From positions 45,237,441 through 45,301,440 of the forward strand of contig CM042012.1 of assembly GCA_023525715.1 (NCBI GenBank): a stretch of DNA of 64,000 nucleotides, written 5' to 3'. Below the pieces are notes generated by a model. It made no database searches and was not told the origin of the DNA. It worked only from the letters and a program-made list of their open reading frames with translations. The stretch is from Cichorium intybus. Taxonomy: Eukaryota; Streptophyta; Magnoliopsida; Asterales; Asteraceae. Shown piece by piece: positions 38,407 to 50,890 of this stretch. The translations under genes were made by a program, and so were the position numbers. The stretch's first letter is position 1; each line of letters opens with the position of its first letter.

Positions 38407-39176
38407 TTATTTATTGTTATTTCTATTATTATTATTATTATTATTATTATTTTTATAAGTATTTTTTTGTATCTTATAATCACAAATATTAACGAGAGGG
38501 AAAGGGCTATTATATAAGGACAGAATGTAGAAAAAGTGAAAAACCTTACATTCCTTTTATTCCTTTTGCTAGAGGGTGTTCTAACTCGAATTCTACTATA
38601 AAATATTAATATTTCCTGCTTTTCTTTCTACCACAATAACTTGATTTTGGTACAACAGTCTCTATAATGGTTAATGCTTAAAGTTTACTTTATTCTGTCC
38701 TATTAGATTTTCACTAACTTTATTAATAAAAATTAAAAATGCATTGTTCATGTCCAATGGACAAACTTTATTAAAAGCTTTTTTCTCAGTATTAAACCCT
38801 ATCTATTTGAAATGATATATATTCTATAAAGTGACATCGTTTAGTTTTTAGTTTTAACTTTTAAGCACACATCATACATGATATTGATATTGTTTTCAAC
38901 TATTTAGTTATAAAGATAAAAAACAATAAAAGTACTATATGGCTGTTATGTCTTTAATGTTTGATAAATGTATCTTTTTGATCGAGTTTAAAAATCCTTT
39001 TTACTTATATTCTTTTTATAAAAATATTTATTTTTAATTTGCATATTTAACCCAGAACTTCCTCACCCAGCTTTTAAATGTTGTTTCAAGTGACTAATAC
39101 TTCAACACTTCTCTTTTATAGTGCAAGTTTGTTGCAATGAGCATATATACAAGACTCATTTATTATATTAATTTTG

Positions 39177-39178
<2 letters not shown>

Positions 39179-39227
<49 letters not shown>
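39179..39227. repeat. (TA)n microsatellite in intron 1 of copy 1
   Basis: About 49 bp of AT dinucleotides, absent from the aligned part of copy 2. Confidence 0.95.
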
Positions 39228-39233
<6 letters not shown>

Positions 39234-39662
39234 GTTACAGTAAATTGCAGATTTGGTCCTAAATTTATTTTCTGAGTATTTAATTTTGTTGCACATGTGG
39301 TCCTAGCTCATGTAAAAGAACTATTTTGTTCTTATCTAATATCGTTTACCCTTTTATTACCCGTTTCATTACATATTTCGCAACTTATATTTTCAAATAA
39401 TAACCTGTAACTTTTAGATAAATAATAATTACAAAGAATTATTCATCACACTCCATTACTTCAAAATTTTCATATGTGATCATTACTTTAATACCAACTT
39501 ATAAACTTACATAAATTATCACTTTCACTGTGTCTCTATTGTCCGCTTGTTAACGAACTATAAATATGGGTTATCTACCGTCACTATTTTCCATCTTTAT
39601 TAATAGCAATTAATTAATTATTACTCTTTAACAGTCACCACCACTTCTCGCATTCAAATCAA

Positions 39663-41049
39663 ATGACTAATTCGCACACAAATGAAGCAACTCAAGGTAA
39701 TGAAGATGAAAGAAAGTCTGTTATCAACCGCACACCAGAATTTTACACCGACTTGGTATGTTATTTAAGCTTTTTATTATTTTTTATTCCTTTAAAGCGT
39801 CAAATAAGTTACCGTGTTTAATTAAAAAAATCAATATCAGGTATTTAAGTCTATCCAAGATTTAAAGAATTGGGTCCAGAATGTCGGACGTTCCCTTGGT
39901 TATGTTATTATTACTCAAAGATCCAAACGCAACGTTGTCGTACTAAAATGTGATCGCGGTGGTATATACAAAAGTAAAAATAGTTCTACTAGAAATACTG
40001 TCTCGAAAAAAATTAACTGCCCATTTCAATTGAAGGGAAGATACTCGAAGGCAAATGATTTTTGGACAGTAAGGGTGATATGTGATATACATAATCATGA
40101 ACCCACAGTACATATGGAGGCTCATCCATTTGCAAGACGATTGTCTCAAGAGGAAACACGTTTAGTGGAAGATTTGACAAAGAAGAATGTTAAACCGCTC
40201 GATATTTTATCAAAATTGAAGGAGCAAAATACAGATAATTTGTCCTCTCTCAAAACCATATATAATGCCCGCCAAAAAATTCTAAAGAATTTAAAAGAGA
40301 AAGGTCCATCCGAAACTATTGTTTGTGATATTGATGTTCATACATATGACGAGTTTTTGAAAACTAATCGTATCGATGCACCAATTGAAGAGCCCTTTAA
40401 ACGGAGGTGTTTGAACACATCAAATGGTTTGTGTTCCTGTTCTTACATTAATCAATTCCCAAATATGTTTGAACAGTACATAACGGAAGTACAAGATGTA
40501 AAAAGTGATGGAAATTGTGGATTTCGAGCAATAGCTGTATGTCTTGGTTTTAACGAAGATGCATGGCCCACAATTCGATCTGATTTAATGGACGAGTTAA
40601 ACAAACACAAAAAAGAATACGATGAGATTTTTGGACGGGAATGTCGGTTACAAGTGCATGACTCTTTGAATTTCTTTCGTTCAGACATAGCTGCGACATC
40701 TGAGAATTGGATGACTTTGCCTGAGATGGGTATCCTAATTGCTTCAAGGTATAATGTGATATTACACTGTTTAAGTGTTGGAGACAGTATGACATATTTG
40801 CCTCTTCGGTCTACTCCACCAGCATGGTATCAACATGTTGCTATTGCAATCGGGCATGTTAATGATAACCATTATGTCAAATTAACATTACAAGGAGGGT
40901 ACCCGATGCCTCCTATCGTGCCTCAGTGGAATCGTTATAGACATGAGTGTGCATCTGCATGGATTACTCCGTATATTAGTCGACTAAACATGTATTTTCA
41001 ATGCTATCATTCTCATTGTAGTTCTAAAAATGTTACTCAAGGTACTTAA
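39663..41049 (+). CDS. FAR1 DNA-binding domain + OTU protease protein, copy 1 (433 aa, spliced)
   Basis: Coding exons 39663-39755 and 39841-41049 are joined by an 85-bp GT-AG intron (TTG|GTATGT ... ATCAG|GTATTT); the exon starts after TTTAACAG at 39634. Residues about 32-118 form a FAR1/WRKY-GCM1-type zinc domain with Cys68, Cys91, His115 and His117 (CDIHNHEP). Residues about 244-385 form an OTU domain with Asp254-Gly-Asn-Cys257 and His375 (NHYVKLTL), the expected catalytic residues of a deubiquitinase-like Cys protease. In MULE transposases a DDE domain and SWIM finger would stand between; here only about 125 residues separate them, including TIYNARQKI. A nuclear DNA-binding role is inferred from FAR1. 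The frame is intact. It is either a domesticated gene or a deletion derivative of a transposon. Confidence 0.85.
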
Positions 41050-41750
41050 TATCAGTTATTATTATTATTATTAGTCATCTCTTTATTAATTTTATTTTGT
41101 AAACCATTGCACGTTAAACCACGTTTTAAGCTTTAAGTTTGAGGATGGTGAATTGAAATTATTTGGAAGGCATCGCATAGAACAAAAACATCAAGGTTTC
41201 AATTAAATAAGATCTTTAAGTATGTTGATCTTTTTGACGATCAACTGACTTTTTTTAAAGAATTCGAACTCTAATTAATAACCCTAAAAATCCATCTCCA
41301 GTTTTCTTTCCAGGAGAACTCCTTTAGAAGAAAAAAAAGAGAGAAAAACATCACCTCTCTCATTTCCTTTTATACCCCAGGCATAAATATTACAACTAAC
41401 ATCTTTAAGTTTTTTTTCTTCCTTATAACTATAATATTCTAAATCAATTCCAAACACAACTATTGTTCACCCATTTATCTTTTATGACACACTCTATCAG
41501 CCCACCCGGTGTGGGGTGCGAGCCCGCGGTGAACACCGTCCCGATCATACGACGAGCTCGCAGTTTTGACCCTGCGTGGGTTGTTTACGTTGTGCAACGA
41601 GAGAAGAGAGAGACAGCAAGTCGTTGGACATCGGCTATAATTTCAAAAAAATATATATATTTTAAAAATATCACACACACACACCATATTTTAAACACAC
41701 ACACAAACATTCATCTATACACATACAATTTCAAAATATCCTCATGGCTT
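41050..41750. other. 3' flank of copy 1; no further gene
   Basis: To about 41210 the sequence still matches the 3' flank of copy 2 (GTTTGAGGATGGTGAATTG, GAAATTATTTGGAAGG). Beyond that the duplication ends. GC-rich text at 41495-41620 (GCCCACCCGGTGTGGGGTGC) and a CACA-rich part precede the MYB/SANT-like pseudogene and may be its degraded upstream region. Confidence 0.5.
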
Positions 41751-42537
41751 CCAAGAAATCCAAAGCCGCAAAAAATATATTCCCGCAATTGGACTCGTCA
41801 CCGGCACCATACATCACGCAAATGGAACTGACGTTTTTTTCCTCACCACAATTTCAATATCATTCGATGCCGCCACAATTCCAATACCCGTAATCGACGT
41901 TTAACCCGTGTTTCGAGACACCTAGCACGACTTTTACGGAACCACAACATGTTCCCGTCGAGGATTCCGATTTGAGCAAGGAGGCCGTGCTGGAGACATA
42001 ACCCGAGGAATCCGAGCCTGAAGAAGTTCCGCTCCAATGAAAAAACAAGGGGAAGAAAACCACCGGTCCCACTGCATCGATACTATAGACCCAAGAAGAA
42101 GAAGCTATGTTAGCCCGGTCGTGGGTTGCCGTTTCCGAGGATTGCGAGGTCGGAGACGCTCAATCCAGAGTACATTTTTGGGAGACCATACGCACTTTAT
42201 TCCACAAGAGCTTGGATCGCGAACCGTAGCGTTCGAAGGATATGATGAAGGCAAAATTCCGAGTCGTCAACAGCCACACGACAAAATTTAACGGCTTGTT
42301 CGTTAATTTCAAGGAACAAAGGGAATCAAGCGAAAGCGACCAAGACATCCTTAAAAAAGCACTTATGATTTACCAATCAGACAACAAAGGTAAACCGTTT
42401 AGGCACATGGCTTTTTGAGATGTTGTCCGAGCATACCCGAAATGGAAGGGGGTCGGCCAAAACCCGGTACCGACACATGGGTCGAAACGATCCAAAACAT
42501 CCGAGACGCAATACACGACGTCTTCGGATGCACATAT

Positions 42538-43305
42538 TGTTGGATTAGGTGTCTAAGCCATGACTTTATATTTATATTTATCTTGTTAATTGAAGCAAAG
42601 TCCATTTGGGTTGCCCTCATAGCTGGAGGATTAGTGTAGAGTTCAGTAGAGTGAAAGGTTGATTTATTAATTGTTTAATAAATCAATAGAAATAAATAAA
42701 TAGTTTATTAATATATTTAAGTGTTAATATATTAATTAGAAACTATAATAATTAATTAAGATTTAATCTAGAATTAATTGGATTTAATTTAGTGATTAAA
42801 TTAGTTAATTAAAAGTGCAGGGACTGGTTTGTATTTATCCAATAGTTGAATAACTGGCAAAGAGAAGTCCAGGGGCCAAAAAGTAGCGCCACCCTGGAGG
42901 TTTCTCTAGGGTTGGCGAAAACCCTAATTAGGGTTTGGGGATCTGGTCCAAGTGGTCAACATGCTTGCCCACTTTGGAGGCTCCTTAGGGTTTCAGGTGT
43001 AACCCTAGGAGGCTATAAAAGGAACCCCCTGGTACCCTAATTCCTGTGCCATTTTCACTCTAAGATTACTCTGCTGGACTCTCTTCTCCATTGCTTGGGT
43101 GTGACTTCATTTGAGGCAGGATCTCTTTGCTGCTAGCTTTAAGAACAAAATCAAAAGGTTGGTTAATTTCTTATTTGATATTTAGAAATTATTATTGGCC
43201 TTAGGTTTTAGTTCATAATCTTCATAGAAGAAAACATAGATCTTTTAGGGTTGCATGTGAACCATAAATATTTTATTTGTTCATTGATTGCATAGAAATC
43301 CTTCA
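42538..43305 (+). mobile_element. 5' LTR (768 bp)
   Basis: Starts TGTTGGATTAGGTGTCTAAG and ends CCTTCA. A TATA box GCTATAAAAGGAACC is at about 43011-43025. It contains an ORF-like stretch without protein similarity. Confidence 0.95.
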
Positions 43306-43306
43306 G

Positions 43307-43318
43307 TGGTATCAGAGC
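43307..43318 (+). other. Primer-binding site (initiator-Met tRNA)
   Basis: TGGTATCAGAGC starts one base after the 5' LTR. Confidence 0.9.
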
Positions 43319-44538
43319 ATAGGCTTGTTTTCTTGTGTTTGATATAAAATTGCATAAACTGTTTATGTGTTCATGAGGGGGATCGATAATCACCCCTTGT
43401 GTGGAGGCCATGATTGACGCCAAGGCTAGGGTTTCCTAACCCTAGCCGCCACCCCTTGGTCCCTTCTTTATTTGCTTGCCTTTTAAGTAGGTTGTTATTT
43501 TTGGTAACTCGATCTACAAAATAACTGGAACCCTTAAACCCTAGCTTGCAAATTTCGAACCTTAGGGGTTTTAGATAGAAAATTAATTTGATTAATTTAT
43601 GAAATCTATTTTAGATTTAATTAGTTTAATTAATTGTTAATTAAAAGATCAATTAAATCAGCTTAAAGAATTAATTTAAATTTTCAAAAAAAATAGATAA
43701 TAATTTTCGAAAATTATGATTAAATTAATTCTAAAATATTTTAATAAGATTAAAATATATCTTATATATTTATGATTAAAAGTTAATATTTATATATAAG
43801 AAAATTGGTTAGTCTTATCGTTAGTAGGCCTCATTCACAAAACTGTCCTATAAAAAGGGTATAAGGCGACTGCCTATAAAATGGCAGTCTAATGAGTGTC
43901 CACTCTCACCCACCGCTCTCCGGGTCAGTCTAGTATCGTTAGCCGAACGGGTTTGATAGTACCACCTAAGCCTCTTAAAATTATAATGCTATAATTGAAA
44001 GTACTAGAACTTAAAACAAAATCCCAATCTAGATACTTTAGGTTAAAATGTGAACTGGTGCTAATCCATGGAATTGCACATTGCATTTTGTGGAACGTTG
44101 GTGGAGCATGTGTAGTTAACCGGCACGCCAACTGGGGTCCGCAAAGAGTCGCAATGGGTTTCTCGATTTTGCCATTATTGACAGAGCGTGTGTGGTTAAC
44201 CGGCACGTCAATTAGAGATGGTAATTGACTTCGAGAGTACCGAGCGAATTTGCATGGTTATTCACACCTGGTTTGTGATCCTCGACATCCCAGTCACAAA
44301 CAGTAGGGCACATCCGAGACTAAACATGCCATTGAACAGTTCAATGTGTCTCAACAGACCTAGGAATTTCATATGATGAAACTGATAAGTGCATTATCTA
44401 CCTTAATGACCATTATGTTGTGATTATGACATCCCTCTTCACATCATAGTTGGGGTATTTTGGGTCCTAGCCTTAACAAATAATAAATTGGGTAATTATT
44501 TAAAAGGATTAATTAACTAATAAATTCTGTCTTTGTAG
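43319..44538 (+). other. Conserved untranslated leader of the Copia family
   Basis: About 1.2 kb separates PBS and gag. Blocks shared with the elements at 3954-7286 (minus) and 60875-62985 are TGTCCACTCTCACCCACCGC (about 43898), GTTAGCCGAACGGGTTTGAT (about 43938), two GTGTGGTTAACCGGCAC-type motifs (about 44109 and 44189), an inverted repeat GTTTGTGA/TCACAAAC (44271-44278, 44294-44301) and palindrome CATTGAACAGTTCAATG (44330-44346). The sequence between blocks is much less conserved, which suggests functional RNA. Confidence 0.75.
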
Positions 44539-44539
44539 A

Positions 44540-45270
44540 TGTCTGATTCGAGTGTCTATTCTCCTCCCTCTCCTCCTTCACCCATTTCTGAGAGCATTAG
44601 AATGCACCTGCCAAATATAGAAAGGCTGACTGGCCTTAACTGTAAGGAATGGCTTCGCAATTGGAGAATGGTTCTCGTCATTGCTGGCAAGCTTCATCTC
44701 ACCGAGTATCCGATCCCGGTTCCACCGAAACAAGTCATCATAAAGAGCCTTTATGATAAGCATAACTTGTTAGTTGATGAATCCGAAAAGATTTGTGACC
44801 TCATGCTGTTGACCATTGACCCTGAGTTCCGCAAGGATTTTGAATCCTTGGGGCCATATGAGTTAATGTAATCAGTTGAGGAAAAGTTCCAAAAACCGGT
44901 TGAAGAGAAACGAGCTAGGATCTTCAAACGACTTGCAGAATGCAAGCTAAAAGAAGGAAGTAGCGTCGATTCGCATGTTCTTCAGATTGAAGCTTACATA
45001 GGCGAATTGTACAAACTTGGTTATTCCATGAGTCAGGAGATGAGTGTTAACATTCTACTTGCTTCTCTGACTAGTGAGTACGATCTGTTCATTCAGACGT
45101 ATAGAAAGGAAGACCGGAAAAAGACCTTTATGGAAATGCGTCCACTATTGACTTTATACGAGTCACTCTTGGATAGGCATAGCTCCAATGGTTCAGCTAC
45201 TTCTGGATTAAATCCAGTGAAAAGACGCAACAAGAAACGATCCAGATCGTCTGGACGTGTCTTAAACTAG
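44540..45270 (+). pseudogene. Copia-type gag with one internal stop
   Basis: ATG at 44540 opens MSDSSVYSPPSPPSPIS. The capsid-like part includes RLTGLNCKEWLRNWRMVLVI, PIPVPPKQ, ILLASLTSEYDLFIQTYRKE and a basic C-terminus VKRRNKKRSRSSGRVLN before TAG. A TAA replaces one codon after SLGPYELM (near 44869), and the frame continues normally as EEKFQKPVEEKRARIFKRLA. There is no CCHC zinc knuckle. The stop would truncate Gag to 110 residues, so this copy cannot make full-length Gag, though its RNA could still be packaged by others. Confidence 0.85.
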
Positions 45271-45715
45271 GAATCCACAGAATCGGATACAGTCACGGAA
45301 AGATTGGAAGACGCTTCAAGGTCAAAATCTTTTGAAAGCTCAGGTATATCTAATGTGATAGTCACATTTTGGTTTGTATGCAGGGAATCAATAGGGTACG
45401 GGACTTTGGCGCATATGAGCACATTTGGATTGGATTTCCAGCTCATGCAGTTTTGAAGTTTAGATAGATATTAAAATCATGTTCTTAGCTTATTAGATAC
45501 ATATGACATTGTCTATCATATATTACATTGTTCAAGGATTTTGTTTTAATAAAATTATCAATTTTCTTTTAACACCTGTTGTTTGAAATATCCTTGAAAT
45601 GTTGTATGAATGTGTTGAATGCATGATTAGTAATAACTTGAATATTGATACATCCAAAGTGTTTGGATTCTGGAATTGTGTTCTTTATGATTGTTAAAGT
45701 GAATATAATAAGAAT

Positions 45716-45965
45716 CAATTCAACCAAAGGTCCAGTTGGACAGGACTTTGGAATCATTTGACTTAAAGTCTCATGATGAATTGAGTTCTTAATGTGTCAA
45801 GAAAAGAATCACCCAAAGATCCAGTTAGACGTGACTTTGGAATCGTCTGACTCAGAGTCAGATGATGATTAAGTTCCTTATAAAGCACAAATGGCAAGAA
45901 ATGAATCACCCAAAGATCTAGAGGATAGGATTTTGGAATCAGTTAACTTAGAGTCAACTAAATAT
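45716..45965 (+). repeat. Three tandem ~95-bp repeats after gag
   Basis: Units share AATCACCCAAAGATCCAGTT, GACTTTGGAATC and GACTCAGAGTCA-like text. The homologous array in reverse orientation is at 3965-4140. Confidence 0.8.
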
Positions 45966-48900
45966 TGCAAGTCTTGACCAAGATTAACAAAGTCATAAAA
46001 TTTACATAGAAATGTAAAAGACATCAAGATCGGGAGCAAGAGACACATCCGTTGCTGTGTATTGCTCGAATCTTCAAATAGAACACAATTGTTTGTACTT
46101 CACAATATTTGTCATTCGGTATGACGAATATGGCTTCGCTTATCAGAATAAGTGATTGGATTGAAACCTTGAACAGTTCAAGGACTTCAAAGGAAGTACA
46201 AGATCCACAGAACCTGAGTGACAACATAAACTGGGAAAATGTTTCACAGATTATTCTCTTCCAAGAACATTAATAGTTATAATGTGTCTTAGGGAAGATG
46301 ATGGAGCATTGGTCGAAACAGTTCGATCCTCGATGTATGAGATACATTGCCAATTAGTTTCCAATAAATTAAATACTATACCAGTCAGACCATATAAACC
46401 ATATTCCAACCACATCCTTCGACTAAGTAGGTTTTGCAGACACTGTCTGAAATGTAAAGCTGGGATTGTCCCAATTGTACATTGAAAGTCCAGGGTCTTG
46501 TAGTGTTCGTCCGAACCTCATGACTAGCCTGAACCTGATCAGAAATGTCATTTCAATGGCTATCCCGCTGCACCTGAAAAAGAAAGAGCTCTTTTAGAAA
46601 GAACTCATGTTCTAAGGAAACAGTGGGAGTTGGGACAGTCTTGAATGAGTTCAGGATTAGCCAAGTGAAAGAACCTTTAGTCACCACTAGGCTTAGAGCA
46701 GAAATCAGATTTCTATTACAACACTGACATAATCTTCTCTTGACCAGTAGTATTGATCACCATTATAAGTAGTTATGATCGGGGTGACGTAGCAAATAGT
46801 GGTAAAACACTATAGTTGGTACGAATTTACAATCCGACTACTTGCAAGCATTGGTGAGCCTGGTTGCTGCCAATTAAGAGAACCTTAGGACGAGATACAG
46901 TCTATGTGACAATTTGATGGATTTTACACCTGGTCTAAAAACCAGTGGGAGTAATTGAATCATCAAAAGATAGCAGCATGGACAGAAACGTACCTTCAGA
47001 ACATCTGGTTGAGTGAGACGACACTCAGAGTCAAGTAATTGATTCTGAGAGAAGCACTCTCAATAGAAGATGAAATCCGAAAGGATTCTGCATGGCACAT
47101 TGTAAGTCGTTAGTGGAGCGCGTGTGGATCACCGGCACACTAATGGGGACTCACAAAGAGTATGCCAATACAAAGGTACAATGGCCCGGGTTTGCACCCC
47201 ACGGGCATCTCGCAATAAAGGATATTCAGATTCTCAAAAAATATGCCAAAGGATTGGATTTTGAGAAAGGGCTGAAAGATTCCCATTAAGATGTCAGAAA
47301 GGTTTAGATTCTCAAAATGTGACAATAGTTCTGGATTTTGTGAATAGTCCGTAACCGTGTCAAGGCCAGTGGGAGTGTTGCTGTTATCTACTATCTCCAT
47401 ATGTGAGTTACATATTGTTTCTAGGAAACGTCTCTTTTCATTACAAAGTGTAATGACTTGGTGTTAAGAGACGGATCGCTATGAAAGACTTAATACGGCA
47501 TACTCAGGTGGTTGTAAACATCTATGAGATAGATCGAAATTCTACCAAAATGATCTTGATGAGACTCAAGATGCATTGCCCTAGGAAAGAGTTTTCTATC
47601 ATTGCAAAGTGTGATGATTTGGCATGAGAGATATAAAGAAGGTGCAACATACTCACATAATCTATCAGATAGATGTTATCATCAGTATAGACCTAGCCAT
47701 AGTAAGCATGATCTTGGTAAGATTCAAGATGCATGAGAAAGGGTCTCCGAAAGGAAATAGTTATTGAAAGTCGTGACACAAGGATTATAAGTAATCGTAA
47801 GATTCCAAAAGGGTTTGGAACAAGATTAGATCAGATTCCACAAGCTTCTTGGATCGATCAGAAGTGTCATGAACATGTCTTGATGAATTAATGCTTAGAG
47901 CATAGTGAGTCATATTCAGGATATGACCTGGTTGGGAATACTTAATGGATTTTATACATACGTGAAAAATCATTGGAAAATGATTGGGGTGAATGTTAAT
48001 AACAATTGAAAAGAGTTTCAAATAAGGACTTAATGGTTAAAGAATTTCGTTGGAATTCCGATGGAGCGCGTGTGGGTCACCGGCACATCGTAACACCTCG
48101 AAATAGTCTTAGGGTGCAGTCATGTGGACTAAAGATCCCAAGAACCATGAAAAGTCACGGTACACAGAATGGAGATGTAAGTGAAAATGATAGTATATGA
48201 CCAAATTGAGATACCATCGGATGTATGTCCGATTGGATAAAGTGTATCAATGTATGACATTTGGATATATGGAAAGAGTGAAAGGTCATATAGACATAGA
48301 TACATAACATGAATTAAAAGTTTAAAAGGAATCTAGAAACCGATAATAGTTTTATGAATAATCCGACTTGGTGATTACCTCGTGGAGACTTGGTAATAAG
48401 CAAGAGTAGCTGCCAGTCAGATTTTAAGTTTCGTTTTTGCATGTTTTCACTTCCCGAATAATTTGATTTTTCAAAGGTCCACAGTCGCTCATACCTTTCA
48501 GGTGTAAGTATGAATGAAGACTGTCGTGAATTGGTTTGTAGATTGTCTAAGGAGTTAGACATTGCAGTAAGACTACTACAACGTTCACGAGTACTTAAAA
48601 ATAGAGATTTGAGTATTGGATAAACCCACGCTCAATAGATTGCTTCATGGATTACATCACGAGCAATGTTGAGACGATAATATCTTATGATCTTAGTCGG
48701 TTGTGCACTGATAATACGTAAACGCATCGGTAACTCGATGTTATAAAACGCATTGTTATGTACGACTTTGACAAGTAAAAGACACAAGCATATGAGTCGA
48801 AGCTTATTCGTTCCTTGACCCTGATGGGAAACAGATATCTGTAGGCCGCTCGATGATTTTGAAGTTGACTAAAGTGCTGGCCAGCCTGGACTAAATTGAT

Positions 48901-49133
48901 GTGTTCAATTAGAAGTCCGAAAGTCATAAGCAGAATCGGAAATCGGGAAACAGAGTATCGGACAGAGATTGATCTCAATCCATGTCTCGTGTCTGAAAAT
49001 ATCTTGTTGGACGAAGGATCATATGATCACTTATCTATGGACAGAACTGACTGGGTCAGAGTTCGGCAGCAGTTTCTTGGAAGCTGCAGGTTGTTTATTA
49101 ATCAGAAGATAAATTAAAGTCATAGACTTATCC
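45966..49133 (+). other. Non-coding interior of the Copia element
   Basis: No retroelement enzyme was found in any frame. CCAGTGGGAG recurs (about 46620, 46943, 47370), and the leader-type motif GGAGCGCGTGTGG...CACCGGCAC recurs at about 47116 and 48063. These look like duplicated, degenerate copies of leader and polypurine sequences. ORFs here are shorter than 100 aa and unlike known proteins. Confidence 0.65.
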
Positions 49134-49144
49134 AAATGGGAGGC

Positions 49145-49857
49145 TGTTAGATTAGGTGTCTAAGCCATGACTTTATATTTATATTTATCTTGTTAATTGA
49201 AGCAAAGTCCATTTGGGTTGCCCTCATAGCTGGAGGATTAGTGTAGAGTTCAGTAGAGTGAAAGGTTGATTTATTAATTGTTTAATAAATCAACAGAAAT
49301 AAATAAATAGTTTATTAATATATTTAAGTGTTAATATATTAATTAGAAACTATAATAATTAATTAAGATTTAATCTAGAATTAATTGGATTTAATTTAGT
49401 GATTAAATTAATTAATTAAAAATGTAGGGACTGGTTTGTATTTATCAAATAGTTGAATAACTGGCAAAGAGAAGTCCAGGTTCCAAAAAGTGGCGCCACC
49501 CTGGAGGTTTCTCTAGGGTTGGCGAAAACCCTAATTAGGGTTTGGGGATCTGGTCCAAGTGGTCAACAGGCTTGCCCACTTTGGAGGCTCCTTAGGGTTT
49601 CAGCTGTAACCCTAGGAGGCTATAAAAGGAACCCCTTGGTACCCTAATTCCTGTTCCATTTTCACTATAAGATTACTCTGCTGGACTCTCTTCTCCATTG
49701 ATTGGGTGTGACTTCATTTGAGGCAGGATCTCTTTGCTGCTAGCTTCAAGAACAAGATTTTAGTTCATAATCTTCATAGAAGAAAACATAGATCTTTTAG
49801 GGTTGCATGTGAACCATAAGTATTTTATTTGTTCATTGATTGCATAGAAACCCTTCA
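49145..49857 (+). mobile_element. 3' LTR (713 bp)
   Basis: Starts TGTTAGATTAGGTGTCTAAG and ends CCTTCA. It is highly similar to the 5' LTR but lacks 55 bp between AGAACAA (49751) and GATTTTAGTTCATAATC. The TATA box GCTATAAAAGGAACC is kept near 49619. Confidence 0.95.
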
Positions 49858-50205
49858 CATATTGAAGGGAGACATCAACGAAGAGCCCGACGAGTTTGAA
49901 AGACCGATGGGCCGCAATCGAGCGAAGGCGAAAGGAAAAGCGACGTCTTCGAGTAGTCAACAACGGCCGCATGGATGAAGTGAACCAAAAACTCGATCAA
50001 AATTTTACGACTATTTCGTCTCACGTCAAATTCAATCAAGAGCAAGCGATGAAGAAAGACTGTGCCCGCGAGAATAAAGAACGAGCCGTCGACATGGATC
50101 TTTTGATGCAACCAACACATCATCTCACCGGAAAAGCTCTCGAGTTGGTGTTGAAGCTCAAGGAGGACATCGTCAAAAAATACGAGTCCTGTTTTTTTTT
50201 TAATT

Positions 50206-50890
<685 letters not shown>

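Larger units (their letters stand above)
42533..49862 (+). mobile_element. Complete non-autonomous Copia element (7.3 kb), TSD CATAT
   Basis: The element spans 42538-49857, with LTRs at 42538-43305 and 49145-49857, PBS, leader, gag, a non-coding post-gag region and a purine tract (AAATGGGAGGC, 49134-49144). CATAT lies at 42533-42537 and 49858-49862. No protease, integrase, RT or RNase H was found in 45300-49140, so mobilisation must depend on a partner. It sits inside the MYB/SANT-like pseudogene. Confidence 0.95.
41740..50205 (+). pseudogene. Harbinger-type MYB/SANT-like (NAM-associated) ORF, split by a Copia insertion
   Basis: The host reading frame is found at about 41740-42537 and 49863-50205. 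The first part reads AMLARSWVAVSEDCEVGDAQ, HFWETIRTLFHKSLDREP, MMKAKFRVVNSHTTKFNGLF, DILKKALMIYQSDNKGK and AYPKWKGVGQNP. The second reads EEPDEFERPMGRNRAKAKGK, then HHLTGKALELVLKLKEDIVK. This is the pattern of plant proteins annotated as glutathione S-transferase T3-like, actually MYB/SANT-like partners of PIF/Harbinger transposases. At least six in-frame stops (for example at 42226 and 42416) and later frameshifts show it was or became dead. No DDE transposase is nearby. Confidence 0.8.
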
